Assembly (NCBI GenBank): GCA_034421575.1
Contig: DAOUKG010000078.1
Span: forward strand, 1-64,000
Origin: VXLM01 sp034421575
GTDB lineage: Bacteria; Chloroflexota; Dehalococcoidia; Lucifugimonadales; VXLM01
Direction of reading: 5' to 3'
Length of the DNA: 64,000 bases
The position numbers were made by a program, and so were the translations under genes. Under the pieces are notes generated by a model. It was not told the origin of the DNA, did no database searches, and was given only the letters and a program-made list of their open reading frames with translations. The number at the start of each line of letters is the position of its first letter. Within the stretch, counting starts at the first letter, position 1. Shown here in pieces: positions 25,107 to 33,904 of this stretch.

Positions 25107-26179
25107 TGCGATGTTGACTCCGTCTGCTGGATCGTAGGTACCGGACCTACGGGCTGCGTCGGCGCCTGTGGCGCGGCAAACGGGGCCTGCTCCGCTTCAT
25201 TCAGGTTGAGCAGTTGCAGAAGCCCGCCGCCCACTTCGCCGTCCACAATGAATATCTCCACTGCGGGCAGGATGTCCTCCATCCTCTCGAGGAACAGCCT
25301 CTGAACCGTCACGTCAGGGGCCTCGCGATACGCATTCAGGATAGACGTGAACCTTTGGGCCTGACCCGTCGCCTCGTTGACGCGCTGCGCCCTGAAGGCC
25401 TGCGCTTCCTGGAGCAATCGTTCCGCGTCACCTCTGGCCCTCGGAAGAATGTCCTCTCCGTAGGCGTCCGCCAGGTTTATGATGCGTTCCTTGTCCTCTC
25501 TTGCGCGCACGACGTCGTCGAACGCGTCCTGCACCTCCGCCGGCGGGTTCACGTTCAACAGCTTAACCTCAGCCACGCGGATGCCCGCCTCATACGTGTC
25601 GAGAAGCTGCTGCAGCAGGTCCTTCGTCTCGGCCTGCACGGCTTCCTTCTCCGTCGTGAGGACGTCGTCGATGTTGCGGCTGCCGACGACCTGCCTCAAT
25701 GCTGATTCGGAGGCGTCCTTGATAGTCTTGCCCGCCGGGTCCACCGCGCGGAAGAGGAATTTCTCAATGTCCTTGATCTCGAACTGCACGAGAAGCTGCA
25801 CGTCGACGATGTTCTCGTCGCCCGTGATCATCAGGGACTCTTCGAGGAAGGGGGTGTCGCCACGGATGCCGATCTCAAGTCGGCGGCGTTGCCGGACATC
25901 GACGATGGCGCGATTGCCAATGGGGTTCGGCCACCACCAGTGAAGGCCCGGACCAGCCGTATCTTCGAAGATGCCGAAACGGCGGAGCGCCGCAACCTCG
26001 GCGGGCTCGACCGTATAGAAACCCGTGCCCAGCCATCCAATGGCCCCAAGCACGATGATTCCAAGTATTCCGTATACGAGGCCGCCGCCTCCGCCCCCAA
26101 AGCCGAACCGGCCAAATACGCCCTTGATCCGAGACGTTATCTGCTCGAAGTTTACTTCCGGCTCGTCTTGCCTGTACAT
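25103..26179 (-). CDS. hflK: FtsH protease activity modulator HflK
   Basis: This is an SPFH-domain protein with a Gly-rich cytoplasmic N-terminus (FGRFGFGGGGGG), one membrane segment (LVYGILGIIVLGAIGWLGTG) and FYTVEPAEVAALRRFGIF, GPGLHWWWPNPIGN, DVQLLVQFEIKDIEKFLF, the usual HflK blocks. It ends with a Gln/Pro tail (APFAAPQAPTQPVGPVPTIQ). I chose the ATG at 26179 (358 aa); an upstream GTG would add 16 residues without resemblance to HflK. It is the first gene of the hflK-hflC pair; no ftsH is nearby. Confidence 0.93.
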   Translation of the reverse strand: MYRQDEPEVNFEQITSRIKGVFGRFGFGGGGGGLVYGILGIIVLGAIGWLGTGFYTVEPAEVAALRRFGIFEDTAGPGLHWWWPNPIGNRAIVDVRQRRRLEIGIRGDTPFLEESLMITGDENIVDVQLLVQFEIKDIEKFLFRAVDPAGKTIKDASESALRQVVGSRNIDDVLTTEKEAVQAETKDLLQQLLDTYEAGIRVAEVKLLNVNPPAEVQDAFDDVVRAREDKERIINLADAYGEDILPRARGDAERLLQEAQAFRAQRVNEATGQAQRFTSILNAYREAPDVTVQRLFLERMEDILPAVEIFIVDGEVGGGLLQLLNLNEAEQAPFAAPQAPTQPVGPVPTIQQTESTSQ

Positions 26180-26514
26180 CCGGTCCCGATTGCGTCCGAC
26201 ACAAGTCTTGAATTCATAGTACCACACTCACGCTCCCAATCTTCCAACCCTTCCATCAAAACCCACCAGAATGCCACCGTCCGTCACCACGAAGACCCTT
26301 ACCCCTCTCCGGTCGTGGGAAGGACAGAAGGACCCGTCCGTTCGCCCTGAGCCTGTCGAAGAGCAAGACCCACAAACCAATACGCCAACTGCCCAATACC
26401 CACCTGCCTCTCGGCACTGCCAAACCATCGTCATTCCGGCGAAGGCCGGAATCCAGAAATCTCCTTCCGCACTGAGCCACAACTTTCTATTTAATATGTT
26501 CTACGCAATACCCC
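26180..26514. repeat. Intergenic repeats upstream of hflK
   Basis: GTTCGCCCTGAGCCTGTCGAAGAGC (26338-26362) and the REP palindrome CGTCATTCCGGCGAAGGCCGGAATCCAG (26429-26456) occupy this 335-bp gap. A CCCCTCTCCGGTCGTGGGAAGG unit lies at about 26301-26325. Promoter elements for hflK are not obvious. Confidence 0.6.
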
Positions 26515-27831
26515 CTACTTTCTCTCCCCCTCCAACTCCGCCAACCGCTCAAGGAACTGCTCGTAGCTCGATATCCCCCCCATCTCCCCGACGAACGTCC
26601 TAAGATCCGGCATCAGATCTCGAAACCTGTGCAGCTGCCCCGCGATCGGGCTCGACGATGCGGCATTCTCGGCATACGTCCCGTGAAACGCGAAGTACGC
26701 CTGGTTCAGCCTGCGAATCGGGTACCCGTTCTCAACGAACTCCAACCGCCTCTCCTCCATGTACGCCTCAGCCTCGTCCACCTTGCCCTCAGCCAGCAGC
26801 TCGTCCACCCTCAAGCGGGTCTCACGCATCTCCTCGCGATATCCGAAATGCTCGTCCCTGCCGTGAAGACCACTCTCAGGAGCGGGTTGGGGAGCCGCGT
26901 CACCCTCGGTCTCACCCCCTCTGGGGGAGAGATTCAGAGAGGGGGCCGAGAGAAGCTCTCTCGCCGCGTCACCGATCTCCCGCCCGACGATGTCCGCAAG
27001 CGTCTCGTTCAGCGTCACCATCTCGCTGGACGTGAACATCTTCTGCCCCAGCGGCCGGAACGCCATGTAGTGGTGCATCCACTCGTGGGCCGCCGCCCGA
27101 AACGTGTAATCCGGCGGAAGCGTGTCGAGCACCGACGCCGGATACGCCGCGAGTCCTCCAACCTGGAAGCTGATCGCTGCCACGTCCTCCTCTTCCATCA
27201 ACCTGTCTTCGAGACGCTCCCGCACCACGAGGCTGACGTCCGGCTCCATCAATACTTCGTGCTGCCGCTCGATGCGGTCCCTCGGTGAGGTCAACAGCAC
27301 TATCGGGGGCCCCGCCAACCGGATATCGACCGGAGGAAACACGAAACTCTCCCACCCGCTCAGTCCCACCTCCCGTATCACCGTGCTCAACGTGCTCTCA
27401 ATCGTCTCCTCCACGCTGTCACGCAGCGCCGATCGCTCACCGGCAAGCCGCTCGACCTCCTCCTGGAGCGCCGTGACTTCCCCGCTACTCGGACCGGACA
27501 TCGCGCGGTCCAGCGCATATTTCGCTCCCAAGAGGTCGCGACCCAGGTCAAAGTACCGCTCCAGTTCAGCCAGTCGCTCCGCCTCGGACTTCTCTCGCCC
27601 GAACAGCCTGGTCCAGAGCAAATGCACCCACTTATCAGGGAAATTACGCACCTCCCACTCGCTGATGCTGTACCGGTAAGGCAGTGCAACCCGCTGGACC
27701 GGATTCAAACCCAACGTATCCCTCGCCACGCCGAACACCAACACCACCGGAAGCAGAAAGAAAAACACCCACCTGAGTACCCGCCGCAGCCTACGAATAA
27801 GACCGTACCTCCAACACCCTGCTGCTCTCAA
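26515..27831 (-). CDS. Membrane-anchored gluzincin-like metalloprotease with a repeat inside the gene
   Basis: This 438-aa protein has an Arg-rich start, a membrane anchor (VFFFLLPVVLVFGVAR, ~22-37) and a coiled-coil segment (GEVTALQEEVERLAGERSALR, ~116-136). The zinc motif HEWMHHYM lies at about 254-261, with a second motif NETLADIVGREI about 25 residues later. The HExxH plus NExxAD pairing is the thermolysin-like (gluzincin) arrangement, so the Glu of NETLAD is the likely third zinc ligand. Residues ~296-323 (SAPSLNLSPRGGETEGDAAP...) are the translation of an intergenic repeat, inserted in frame. I do not know the exact family; it is unlike standard M4 in length and anchor. The TTG start is uncertain. 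Confidence 0.7.
   Translation of the reverse strand: MRAAGCWRYGLIRRLRRVLRWVFFFLLPVVLVFGVARDTLGLNPVQRVALPYRYSISEWEVRNFPDKWVHLLWTRLFGREKSEAERLAELERYFDLGRDLLGAKYALDRAMSGPSSGEVTALQEEVERLAGERSALRDSVEETIESTLSTVIREVGLSGWESFVFPPVDIRLAGPPIVLLTSPRDRIERQHEVLMEPDVSLVVRERLEDRLMEEEDVAAISFQVGGLAAYPASVLDTLPPDYTFRAAAHEWMHHYMAFRPLGQKMFTSSEMVTLNETLADIVGREIGDAARELLSAPSLNLSPRGGETEGDAAPQPAPESGLHGRDEHFGYREEMRETRLRVDELLAEGKVDEAEAYMEERRLEFVENGYPIRRLNQAYFAFHGTYAENAASSSPIAGQLHRFRDLMPDLRTFVGEMGGISSYEQFLERLAELEGERK
26911..26946 (-). repeat. Intergenic-type repeat inside a reading frame
   Basis: The sequence (GGGGGAGAGATTCAGAGAGG and flanks) matches the repeat at 29511-29548 and the one in the T-box leader at 44537-44574. 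Its length plus flanks keeps the frame of the metalloprotease gene open. It encodes LSPRGGETE-type residues between the HExxH domain and the C-terminal part. Confidence 0.6.
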
Positions 27832-28236
27832 TCATATCGCCCCCTCCCTCTCCCACGCACATCCAACACCAGTTCCACTACCGTCGCTCTCACACCCTCT
27901 TCCGTTCGCGTGAGAGGACTGGGGTGAGGGCATTGCCCACCCCAGCCACTAATCCCCTCCGTTCGTCCTGAGCCTGTCGAAGGGCGAGCCCCAACACCCA
28001 GACACCAACAACCAACTAACCTGCCCCCGTCATTCCCGCGAAAAACGTCACCCCGTACCACGATACGGGGCGGGATTCCATCTCCCCCTCTGTGCCTCAC
28101 ACCCACCGTGGCGAACCCCCTCAAGCCTGACCAGCACTTTACGCCTGGCCGACGAGGTCCGCCCGACTGGCGAAGTCCTTGACCCTTCGACCTCTTCGCC
28201 GTACCCTTCTCTCCCACACCCCACCGGAGGACCGCC
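27832..28236. repeat. Repeat-rich divergent region
   Basis: It contains a GAGAGGACTGGGGTGAGGGC unit (27912-27931), GTTCGTCCTGAGCCTGTCGAAGGGC (27961-27985) and a nested REP (28028-28080). GGAGG 6 nt before the alcohol dehydrogenase ATG at 28237 is the only start-related signal I see. No gene is supported. Confidence 0.55.
28028..28080 (+). repeat. REP palindrome with nested hairpin
   Basis: The outer arms CGTCATTCCCGCG and CGGGATTCCA enclose AAAAACGTCACCCCGTACCACGATACGGGG, in which CCCCGTA/TACGGGG is itself a hairpin. It is a longer relative of the simple REP at 63255-63281. Confidence 0.65.
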
Positions 28237-29319
28237 ATGAAAGCCGCCGTGCTCTACGAATCCGAGACCCCACTCGTAATCGAGGAGTTGGACATAGGCG
28301 AGCCCGGCCCCGGCCAAGTCATGGTCAAGATGATGGCCAGCGGCGTCTGCCACTCCGACTGGCACGTGGTCAAGGGCGAGTGGACGCATCTCCCCCTGCC
28401 GATCATCCTCGGCCATGAGGGTGCCGGCATCGTCGAGGCCACCGGCCCCGGCGTGATCAACGTCAAGCCCGGAGACCACGTCGTTCTGGCCTGGCGGTCG
28501 CAGTGCAGTCTCTGCGAGATGTGCCAGCTTGGTTGGCCTGCGCTCTGCTACGACAACCAGTACCCTAAGCAGAAGCCCACCCTCCGCTCATCCGGACAGG
28601 AGATCAACCAGATGGTCGGCGTCGGGAGCTTCGGTAGCTACCAGATCGTGAGCGAGGTGGCCGCCATCCCCATCGACAAGGACATCCCCTTCCCGCAGGC
28701 CTCCCTTATAGGCTGTGGAGTCACCACAGGCGTCGGAGCGGCGATCAACACCGCACAGGTCGAGCCGGGAACGACCGCCGCTGTCTTCGGTGCCGGTGGA
28801 GTCGGCCTGAACGTCATTCAGGGATGCCGCATCGCCGGAGCTACGACGATCATCGCCGTCGACCTCCTCGAAAACAAGCTCGACATGGCCCGCGAGTTCG
28901 GCGCCACTCATACCGTGAACGCCGGTGAGGAAGACGCCGTCGAGGCCATCAAGTCCCTGACGGGCGGCTACGGCGTCCACTACGCCTTCGAGGCAATCGG
29001 CCTCGTGGAGAAGCCTTTCATTCAGAGCATCCTTTGCACCCGCAACCGCGGCATGTCCATCTGGGTCGGCCACGCCCCGCACGGCACGCCTGTCACCATC
29101 GACGCGCGCGACCTGATGATGGAGAAGATCGTCATGGGCTCCCTCTACGGAAGCGGCCAGCCCATGATCACTTTCCCCCGTCTCCTCAACCTCTACAAGC
29201 AGGGGGAACTCATGCTCGACGAGCTCGTCTCCCGCACCTACCCCGTCGAACGGATCAACGACGCGTTCGAGGCCCTCGGCAAAGGCGAGGTCGCCCGAAG
29301 TACCCTCTCCTTCGACTAG
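28237..29319 (+). CDS. Zinc-dependent alcohol dehydrogenase (class III-like MDR)
   Basis: This 360-aa medium-chain dehydrogenase has catalytic-zinc ligands in GVCHSDWHVV and GHEGAGIVEATG (residues ~37 and ~64-65). The structural-zinc Cys cluster CSLCEMCQLGWPALC (~90-104) and the NAD-binding GAGGVGLNVIQG (~187-198) are intact, as is the DLLENKLDMAREFGATHTVN segment. The class III line includes S-(hydroxymethyl)glutathione and mycothiol-dependent formaldehyde dehydrogenases and other aldehyde/alcohol enzymes; substrate cannot be fixed. GGAGG stands 6 nt before the ATG. It is followed by a perfect hairpin at 29364-29392. Confidence 0.9.
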   Translation: MKAAVLYESETPLVIEELDIGEPGPGQVMVKMMASGVCHSDWHVVKGEWTHLPLPIILGHEGAGIVEATGPGVINVKPGDHVVLAWRSQCSLCEMCQLGWPALCYDNQYPKQKPTLRSSGQEINQMVGVGSFGSYQIVSEVAAIPIDKDIPFPQASLIGCGVTTGVGAAINTAQVEPGTTAAVFGAGGVGLNVIQGCRIAGATTIIAVDLLENKLDMAREFGATHTVNAGEEDAVEAIKSLTGGYGVHYAFEAIGLVEKPFIQSILCTRNRGMSIWVGHAPHGTPVTIDARDLMMEKIVMGSLYGSGQPMITFPRLLNLYKQGELMLDELVSRTYPVERINDAFEALGKGEVARSTLSFD

Positions 29320-29363
29320 AGATTCAACATCATTGCATTGAAGGGGAGCGAAACCATGGCCAA

Positions 29364-29392
29364 GTCAGGGCGGGTTTCAAACCCGCCCTGAC
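29364..29392 (+). repeat. Perfect inverted repeat downstream of adh (possible terminator)
   Basis: GTCAGGGCGGGTTT and AAACCCGCCCTGAC form a 14-bp stem centred on a short CA. A relative, GGGGCAGGTTTCAAACCTGC with CCC, follows leuA at 51093-51115. No U-run follows, so it is either a repeat acting as an mRNA 3' end or a weak terminator. Confidence 0.5.
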
Positions 29393-29434
29393 GTTGTTGG
29401 ACCCAAATCCAACCCTCTACACAAATGCCGATCT

Positions 29435-29548
29435 GCCCCCTCTCCCGTTCTCGGGAGAGGACTAGGGTGAGGGCGATCCTCCCACTAGGGAAGAGACACA
29501 ACCAACCAAAATCTCTCCCCCGCCGGGGGAGAGATACAGAGAGGGGGC
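29435..29548. repeat. Two palindromic repeats between convergent genes
   Basis: CCCTCTCCCGTTCTCGGGAGAGG followed by ACTAGGGTGAGGGC (29438-29475), then ATCTCTCCCCCGCCGGGGGAGAGATACAGAGAGGGGGC (29511-29548). The second is the same unit as inside the metalloprotease gene and the T-box leader. Confidence 0.6.
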
Positions 29549-29558
29549 TTCCTCCCTC

Positions 29559-30479
29559 TTAGTCCACAGTCTGGCTCTTCGAGCGAATCGAAGACTCGAA
29601 CGCCGACATCTTGTTCAGCGGCAGGCGAGGCCACGTTCTCTTCCACGGGTCGGTGACGTTCACCGTCAGCAGACCGAAGTCGCCGATCTCCTCCGTGATC
29701 ACGTCGCCGTGCTGGATCGGACCAAGCCCCACGTGGTTCGTGCCTGTCGCGATCACGTCACCGGCCTTCATCGTCGTGATCCACGTGATGAACTCCACGG
29801 TCTCCTCGACCGTTCGACCCATGTCGCTCGTGTTGTGGTCCTGCCGTGGCTCGCCGTTGACCCACAGCTTAATATCGAGATTCTGCGGATCGTCGACCTC
29901 GTCGGCCGTGACGATCACCGGCCCCAGCGGGCAGAAGGTATCCCACGACTTGCCCCAGAAAAAGCTGCTGCCGCCATTGGGATTCACGCCCCGCGCCGAC
30001 ACGTCCATGAAATTCAGGTAGCCGAAGATGTGGCCGCCCGCCTTCTCCGCCGGCACATCGGTCGATGTCTTTCCGATAACCAGTCCAAGCTCGGCCTCGT
30101 GGTGGAAGTGGGGCACCGGCGCGTCTGGAAGCTCGACCGTGTCGCCGTCTCCGATCACCGCGCTCGGTGACTTCAGGAACGCTTCCCGGTCGGTCGGAAA
30201 CGGCAGCTTGCCGTTCTCGAGGTAGTTGCCCGCCATGCAGGCGATGCGCGTCGGCTCCGGCAATGGCGCCCGCAGACGAACGTCCGCTATCGGCACTCCC
30301 TCCGAGTTGGCCGCCGCATCCTCCAGCTTCGCGCGATAGTCGTCAAACTTGTCGATCAGTCCCCGCATCAACGTCTGCGCGTCGATATGGGGGATGTCCC
30401 CGACAACCCCCGACACGTCCACCACGTTGTCACCCCTCAGCACACCCGGAGTGAAGTCATTGAATAGTACCAGCCTCAT
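29559..30479 (-). CDS. Fumarylacetoacetate hydrolase (FAH) family protein
   Basis: This 306-aa protein has the FAH metal site: HHEAELGLVIGK (the ExE pair, ~128-139) and, 30 residues on, YLNFMDVSARG containing the third ligand Asp. KSWDTFCPLGPVIVTADE and ATGTNHVGLGPIQHGDVI are the substrate-channel and closing motifs. Members hydrolyse or decarboxylate 2-oxo acids in aromatic or sugar-acid catabolism (e.g. 2-keto-4-pentenoate hydratase/HHDD isomerase). AAGGAG lies 8 nt before the ATG. It converges with the alcohol dehydrogenase gene and has no same-strand partner. Confidence 0.9.
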   Translation of the reverse strand: MRLVLFNDFTPGVLRGDNVVDVSGVVGDIPHIDAQTLMRGLIDKFDDYRAKLEDAAANSEGVPIADVRLRAPLPEPTRIACMAGNYLENGKLPFPTDREAFLKSPSAVIGDGDTVELPDAPVPHFHHEAELGLVIGKTSTDVPAEKAGGHIFGYLNFMDVSARGVNPNGGSSFFWGKSWDTFCPLGPVIVTADEVDDPQNLDIKLWVNGEPRQDHNTSDMGRTVEETVEFITWITTMKAGDVIATGTNHVGLGPIQHGDVITEEIGDFGLLTVNVTDPWKRTWPRLPLNKMSAFESSIRSKSQTVD

Positions 30480-30645
30480 GCACCAATCTCCTTTTCGCTA
30501 TATCTTTCAGCCGCGCGATTGTAGCACAGCCCTTTCGACACCGTCCAAGCAATGGGGCCTTCGTTGACATGCCGTCTTCATCGCAATAACGTACGTCCCA
30601 ATAGCGAAAACACTCCCGACCACCCAGCAATAACCCTCTCCCTAC

Positions 30646-31191
30646 ATGATCCCCGACTGGCTCCCATATCTCCTCAACGGCCTCCTTCTCCTTGCCATTG
30701 CCTCAGTCATCTACTACGGCATCAGGCTCGGCATCACCCCCATGCCAAGCTCGCGGAAAGCCGTAGCAACCTTCATCGACCTGATCCCTGAGTCCACGGA
30801 CGGAAAGATAGTCGACCTCGGATCGGGCTGGGGGACGCTCGCCTATCCCATTGCCAAGTGCTTCCCCCACGCCGAGGTCATCGGCTGCGAACTCTCGCCC
30901 ATCCCGTGGCTCTACTCTCGCGCCAAAGGCGTCTTCGTCCGTCGCCCCAATCTTACCCTGCTCAGGCGGAGCGTCTTCGATATCGACCTGACCGATGTGG
31001 ACGTGGTCGTGGTGTACCTCCATCCCGCCGCGATGCGCAAGCTCCGCGCCAAGTTCGAACGAGAGCTTCGCCCCGGTACTCTCGTCCTCTCCAACACATT
31101 CGTCGTCCCGACGTGGGAAGCCGTGCAGACGCACCACCTCGGCAAGTCATGGATTTCCACATCGAACGATATCTACGTCTACCGTGTTTGA
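30646..31191 (+). CDS. Membrane-anchored class I SAM-dependent methyltransferase
   Basis: This 181-aa protein has an N-terminal hydrophobic helix (YLLNGLLLLAIASVIYYGI, ~7-25) followed by a minimal Rossmann methyltransferase: KIVDLGSGWGTLAYPIAK is the SAM motif I (~52-69), VIGCELSPIPWL motif II, and VVVVYLHPAAMRKL the motif-IV equivalent. The combination of an anchor and a small MTase resembles the eukaryotic FAM173 family (ATP-synthase and ADP/ATP-carrier lysine methyltransferases), so protein-lysine methylation is a guess. No ribosome-binding site is seen before the ATG. Confidence 0.8.
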   Translation: MIPDWLPYLLNGLLLLAIASVIYYGIRLGITPMPSSRKAVATFIDLIPESTDGKIVDLGSGWGTLAYPIAKCFPHAEVIGCELSPIPWLYSRAKGVFVRRPNLTLLRRSVFDIDLTDVDVVVVYLHPAAMRKLRAKFERELRPGTLVLSNTFVVPTWEAVQTHHLGKSWISTSNDIYVYRV

Positions 31192-31248
31192 CGATTGTGA
31201 TGTAGCATAGCTACCCTAGAACTTAGGAACCACAGGAGCGCTCTTCAG

Positions 31249-32979
31249 ATGTACGAGACCATATCGACCGACGTACTCATCATTGGAGGCGGAGGCGCGG
31301 GCTTGAGGGCCGCCGTGGAGGCGCGAGATCACGGCGCCAGCGTGACCATGATCGTCAAGGGTAAGTACGGAAACAGCGGCTGCACCCTGAACGTCGGCAC
31401 CAGCGCCGTAGTAGGTCTCAACGGGCAGAACGGCGACACAAACATGTCCTCGATGTATGACCTCGTCTCCTTCGGCGGATTCCTCGCCGATCAGAAGCTC
31501 GCAAAGATCCTTGTCGATGAGACCATGGAGCGCGTCCAGGAGCTCGTGGAGTGGGGCGTCGACTTCCAGCGCGAGGACGACGGGAACATCGCTCTGTACC
31601 GCTCCGCCGCGCACACTCACGTAAGGAACTTCACCCTGAAGCCGGGCGATAATGCGCGAGAGCACACCTATGGCGCTCCTCCCGGATGGGCCATGATGGA
31701 CGCTCTAATGGACCAGGCCGAAGACCGCGGCGTCACCGTGATGGACGACGCCGTGCTCATCGACCTTCTGACGACCGACGGACGTGTCGTCGGGGCTACG
31801 GTGCTCGACTGCCGCCGCAACGAGACACTCGTCGTCCAGGCCAAGACGACCATCCTCGCGACAGGCACCTACAGCCACATCTTCGCTCCCACCACCGTCT
31901 CGCCATTCGAGACGGGCGACGGGCAATGCGCAGCCTACAGAGTGGGGGCAGACTTGACCGGCATGGAGGCCTCTCAGTTCGTCGCCACTTCCGTCGGCTT
32001 CCCGCCCGGCACGAGATTTCTCAACTCCGAAAACGAGGACTTCCTTCCAAAATACGGCATCGACGACCCGCGCAATTTCGCCAAGGAACCTCTGACCTAC
32101 GCCGTCTGGAAGGAGATCAAGGAGGGCAGAGGATTCAAGGGCGATAAGGTCATGCTCGACATGAGCGCCGCCTTCGAGAGGGAGAATATGCCCTGGTGGT
32201 TCATGGACTTGGTTAAGGAGCAGACTGAAAAGCGCGGTATTGACCTTCGCCACGAGCCGGTAGCTTCCGAGCCGCGCGCGCATACGACGATTGGCGGCGT
32301 CGCCATCAATGAGAAGTGCGAGACAACCGTTCCCGGCCTCTACGCGTCCGGCGCGGTGGCCGGCGGCGTCTACGGTCACGCCAGGCCCGAGGGATACACC
32401 TCCATGATAACCGTCGTCTTCGGCCAGCGGGCAGGGCGCTATGCAGCCGAGGAGGCCAATGCCATTGGTCACGTCCTCGTGGACTCCGGGCAGGTGCGGG
32501 CAAGCCTCGCGGCCGCAGCGGACACAATCGCCAACGCCGCCACCGTGAAGCCCAGCGACATCAAGCGCAAGATCAAGGCCACGACGCGGCGCTATGCGTG
32601 GGTCATCAAGGATGAAGAGGGACTCACCAACGGCCTCGCCCGCATCAGGCGGATTCACGCTGAGACCGGAAAGCTGAGGGCCCGAAACGGCTACGACTGG
32701 GCTCGCGCACTCGAAGTCCGCAACCTGCTCCTGTCGGCAGAACTGCACTTCATCGGTTCATTGGAGCGCAAGGAGAGCAGGGGAGCCTTCTTCCGCGACG
32801 ACTACCCCGAGACCGACAACGTCAACTGGCTGAAAAACATTCTCTACAGACAGGTCGATGGCGAATTGGCGCTTGATTACGAGGTGCCCGACCTTCTGTA
32901 CTGCGACCCCGCCACACATAATGGGCGGCTCCAGTACCAGCCGATCTCGAACTACGGCACGAGCATGGCAGCCGTCTAG
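31249..32979 (+). CDS. FAD-binding fumarate reductase/succinate dehydrogenase flavoprotein-type oxidoreductase
   Basis: This 576-aa protein has DVLIIGGGGAGLRAAVEA (FAD ADP-binding motif, ~8-25), KGKYGNSGCTLNVGTSAVVG, AKTTILATGTYSHIFAPTT, TGDGQCAAYRVGADLTGMEA and, near the end, the family's TTIGGVAINEKCETTVPGLYASG / GYTSM. The usual His/Arg capping and the flavin-binding regions are intact. It could be an L-aspartate oxidase/fumarate-reductase relative; no SdhB-like partner or cytochrome follows, so it is probably a stand-alone oxidoreductase for some dicarboxylate or ring substrate. AGGAG stands 11 nt before the ATG. Confidence 0.85.
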   Translation: MYETISTDVLIIGGGGAGLRAAVEARDHGASVTMIVKGKYGNSGCTLNVGTSAVVGLNGQNGDTNMSSMYDLVSFGGFLADQKLAKILVDETMERVQELVEWGVDFQREDDGNIALYRSAAHTHVRNFTLKPGDNAREHTYGAPPGWAMMDALMDQAEDRGVTVMDDAVLIDLLTTDGRVVGATVLDCRRNETLVVQAKTTILATGTYSHIFAPTTVSPFETGDGQCAAYRVGADLTGMEASQFVATSVGFPPGTRFLNSENEDFLPKYGIDDPRNFAKEPLTYAVWKEIKEGRGFKGDKVMLDMSAAFERENMPWWFMDLVKEQTEKRGIDLRHEPVASEPRAHTTIGGVAINEKCETTVPGLYASGAVAGGVYGHARPEGYTSMITVVFGQRAGRYAAEEANAIGHVLVDSGQVRASLAAAADTIANAATVKPSDIKRKIKATTRRYAWVIKDEEGLTNGLARIRRIHAETGKLRARNGYDWARALEVRNLLLSAELHFIGSLERKESRGAFFRDDYPETDNVNWLKNILYRQVDGELALDYEVPDLLYCDPATHNGRLQYQPISNYGTSMAAV

Positions 32980-32994
32980 TCGACTTGCGCAGCC

Positions 32995-33903
32995 CTACTG
33001 ATCGGTAGGTCGGCGGAAGCGGTTGATGTAGTCATCATCGCCGGTCGCTGGCTGTTCCGCATCCGCGCCCGCGTCATCCGACGATTCCTCGGCGCTTGCC
33101 GGTGCGTCATCCGTGGCGCTTGCACCTGCTCCATCCGAGCCGTCCTCCGAGGAAGGCCTGTCGCGGTAGCGGCTGGCCTGGATGTCCTCCAGCCGGCTTT
33201 GAAGATCTTCCCCTTCGAGATGGCCGACAATGCTGCCGTCGCGCATCTCGTTCACCTGGTCGGCCATCGCCAGCAGCGTCGAGTCGTGCGTGGCGGCGAC
33301 CACCGTGATGCCGTGTGTCTCCACCATCTCGCGGAAGAGTCCAAAGATCGACTGTGCGTTCGTGGAGTCCAACTCACCCGTCGGCTCATCCGCCAGGATC
33401 AGCGGGGGCCTCGTGACGATCGCGCGAGCGATGGCGACCCTCTGCTGCTCACCGCCCGATAGCTCGTACGGACGGTGGTTCGCGCGCGGGACGAGGCCAA
33501 CGATGCCCAGCGCCTCCCTCGTGCGTTCCTCCCGCTCTCGGACGCCGTATCCCGAAATCCTGAGCGGCAGTTCAACGTTCTCGAACGCTGACAGCAGCGG
33601 GAGCAGGCCGAAAGCCTGGAACACGAAGCCCACCTTGTGGCGGCGAATTTCCGTGAGTTCCTTTTCCCCCATCGCGGTCAGGTCCTCTCCTTCGAAGAGG
33701 ATCTTGCCGGATGTCGGCTTGTCGAGCCCTGCCATGAGGTTCAGCAGCGTCGTCTTGCCCGAACCCGATCTGCCGACGAGCGCAATGAACTGGCCCGGCG
33801 GAATCTGCAGGGTCACGTCGTCGACGGCCGTGACCTGCTCTGCCCCCACGTCGTACACGCGGGAGAGGTTCTCAATGTCGATGATGACCTGTGAACTGCT
33901 CAT
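32995..33903 (-). CDS. ABC transporter ATP-binding protein (MacB/LolD type)
   Basis: This 302-aa protein is the last gene of the four-gene ABC operon. Walker A is GRSGSGKTTLLNLM (~43-56), the Q-loop FVFQAFGLLPLLSA, signature LSGGEQQRVAIARAI, Walker B LILADEPTGELDS and the H-loop VAATHDS. After the fold a roughly 50-residue acidic, Ala/Asp/Glu/Ser-rich tail (e.g. EESSDDAGADAEQPATGDDD) is probably disordered. GAGAGG precedes its ATG, which follows the stop of the upstream ATPase by one base, so coupling is likely. It should pair with the FtsX-type permeases upstream. Confidence 0.92.
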   Translation of the reverse strand: MSSSQVIIDIENLSRVYDVGAEQVTAVDDVTLQIPPGQFIALVGRSGSGKTTLLNLMAGLDKPTSGKILFEGEDLTAMGEKELTEIRRHKVGFVFQAFGLLPLLSAFENVELPLRISGYGVREREERTREALGIVGLVPRANHRPYELSGGEQQRVAIARAIVTRPPLILADEPTGELDSTNAQSIFGLFREMVETHGITVVAATHDSTLLAMADQVNEMRDGSIVGHLEGEDLQSRLEDIQASRYRDRPSSEDGSDGAGASATDDAPASAEESSDDAGADAEQPATGDDDYINRFRRPTDQ

Positions 33904-33904
33904 C

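Noticed and set aside
26179..26227. Longer start for hflK
   Set aside because: The extra 16 residues (WYYEFKTCVGRNRDR) are not found in HflK proteins and there is no RBS.
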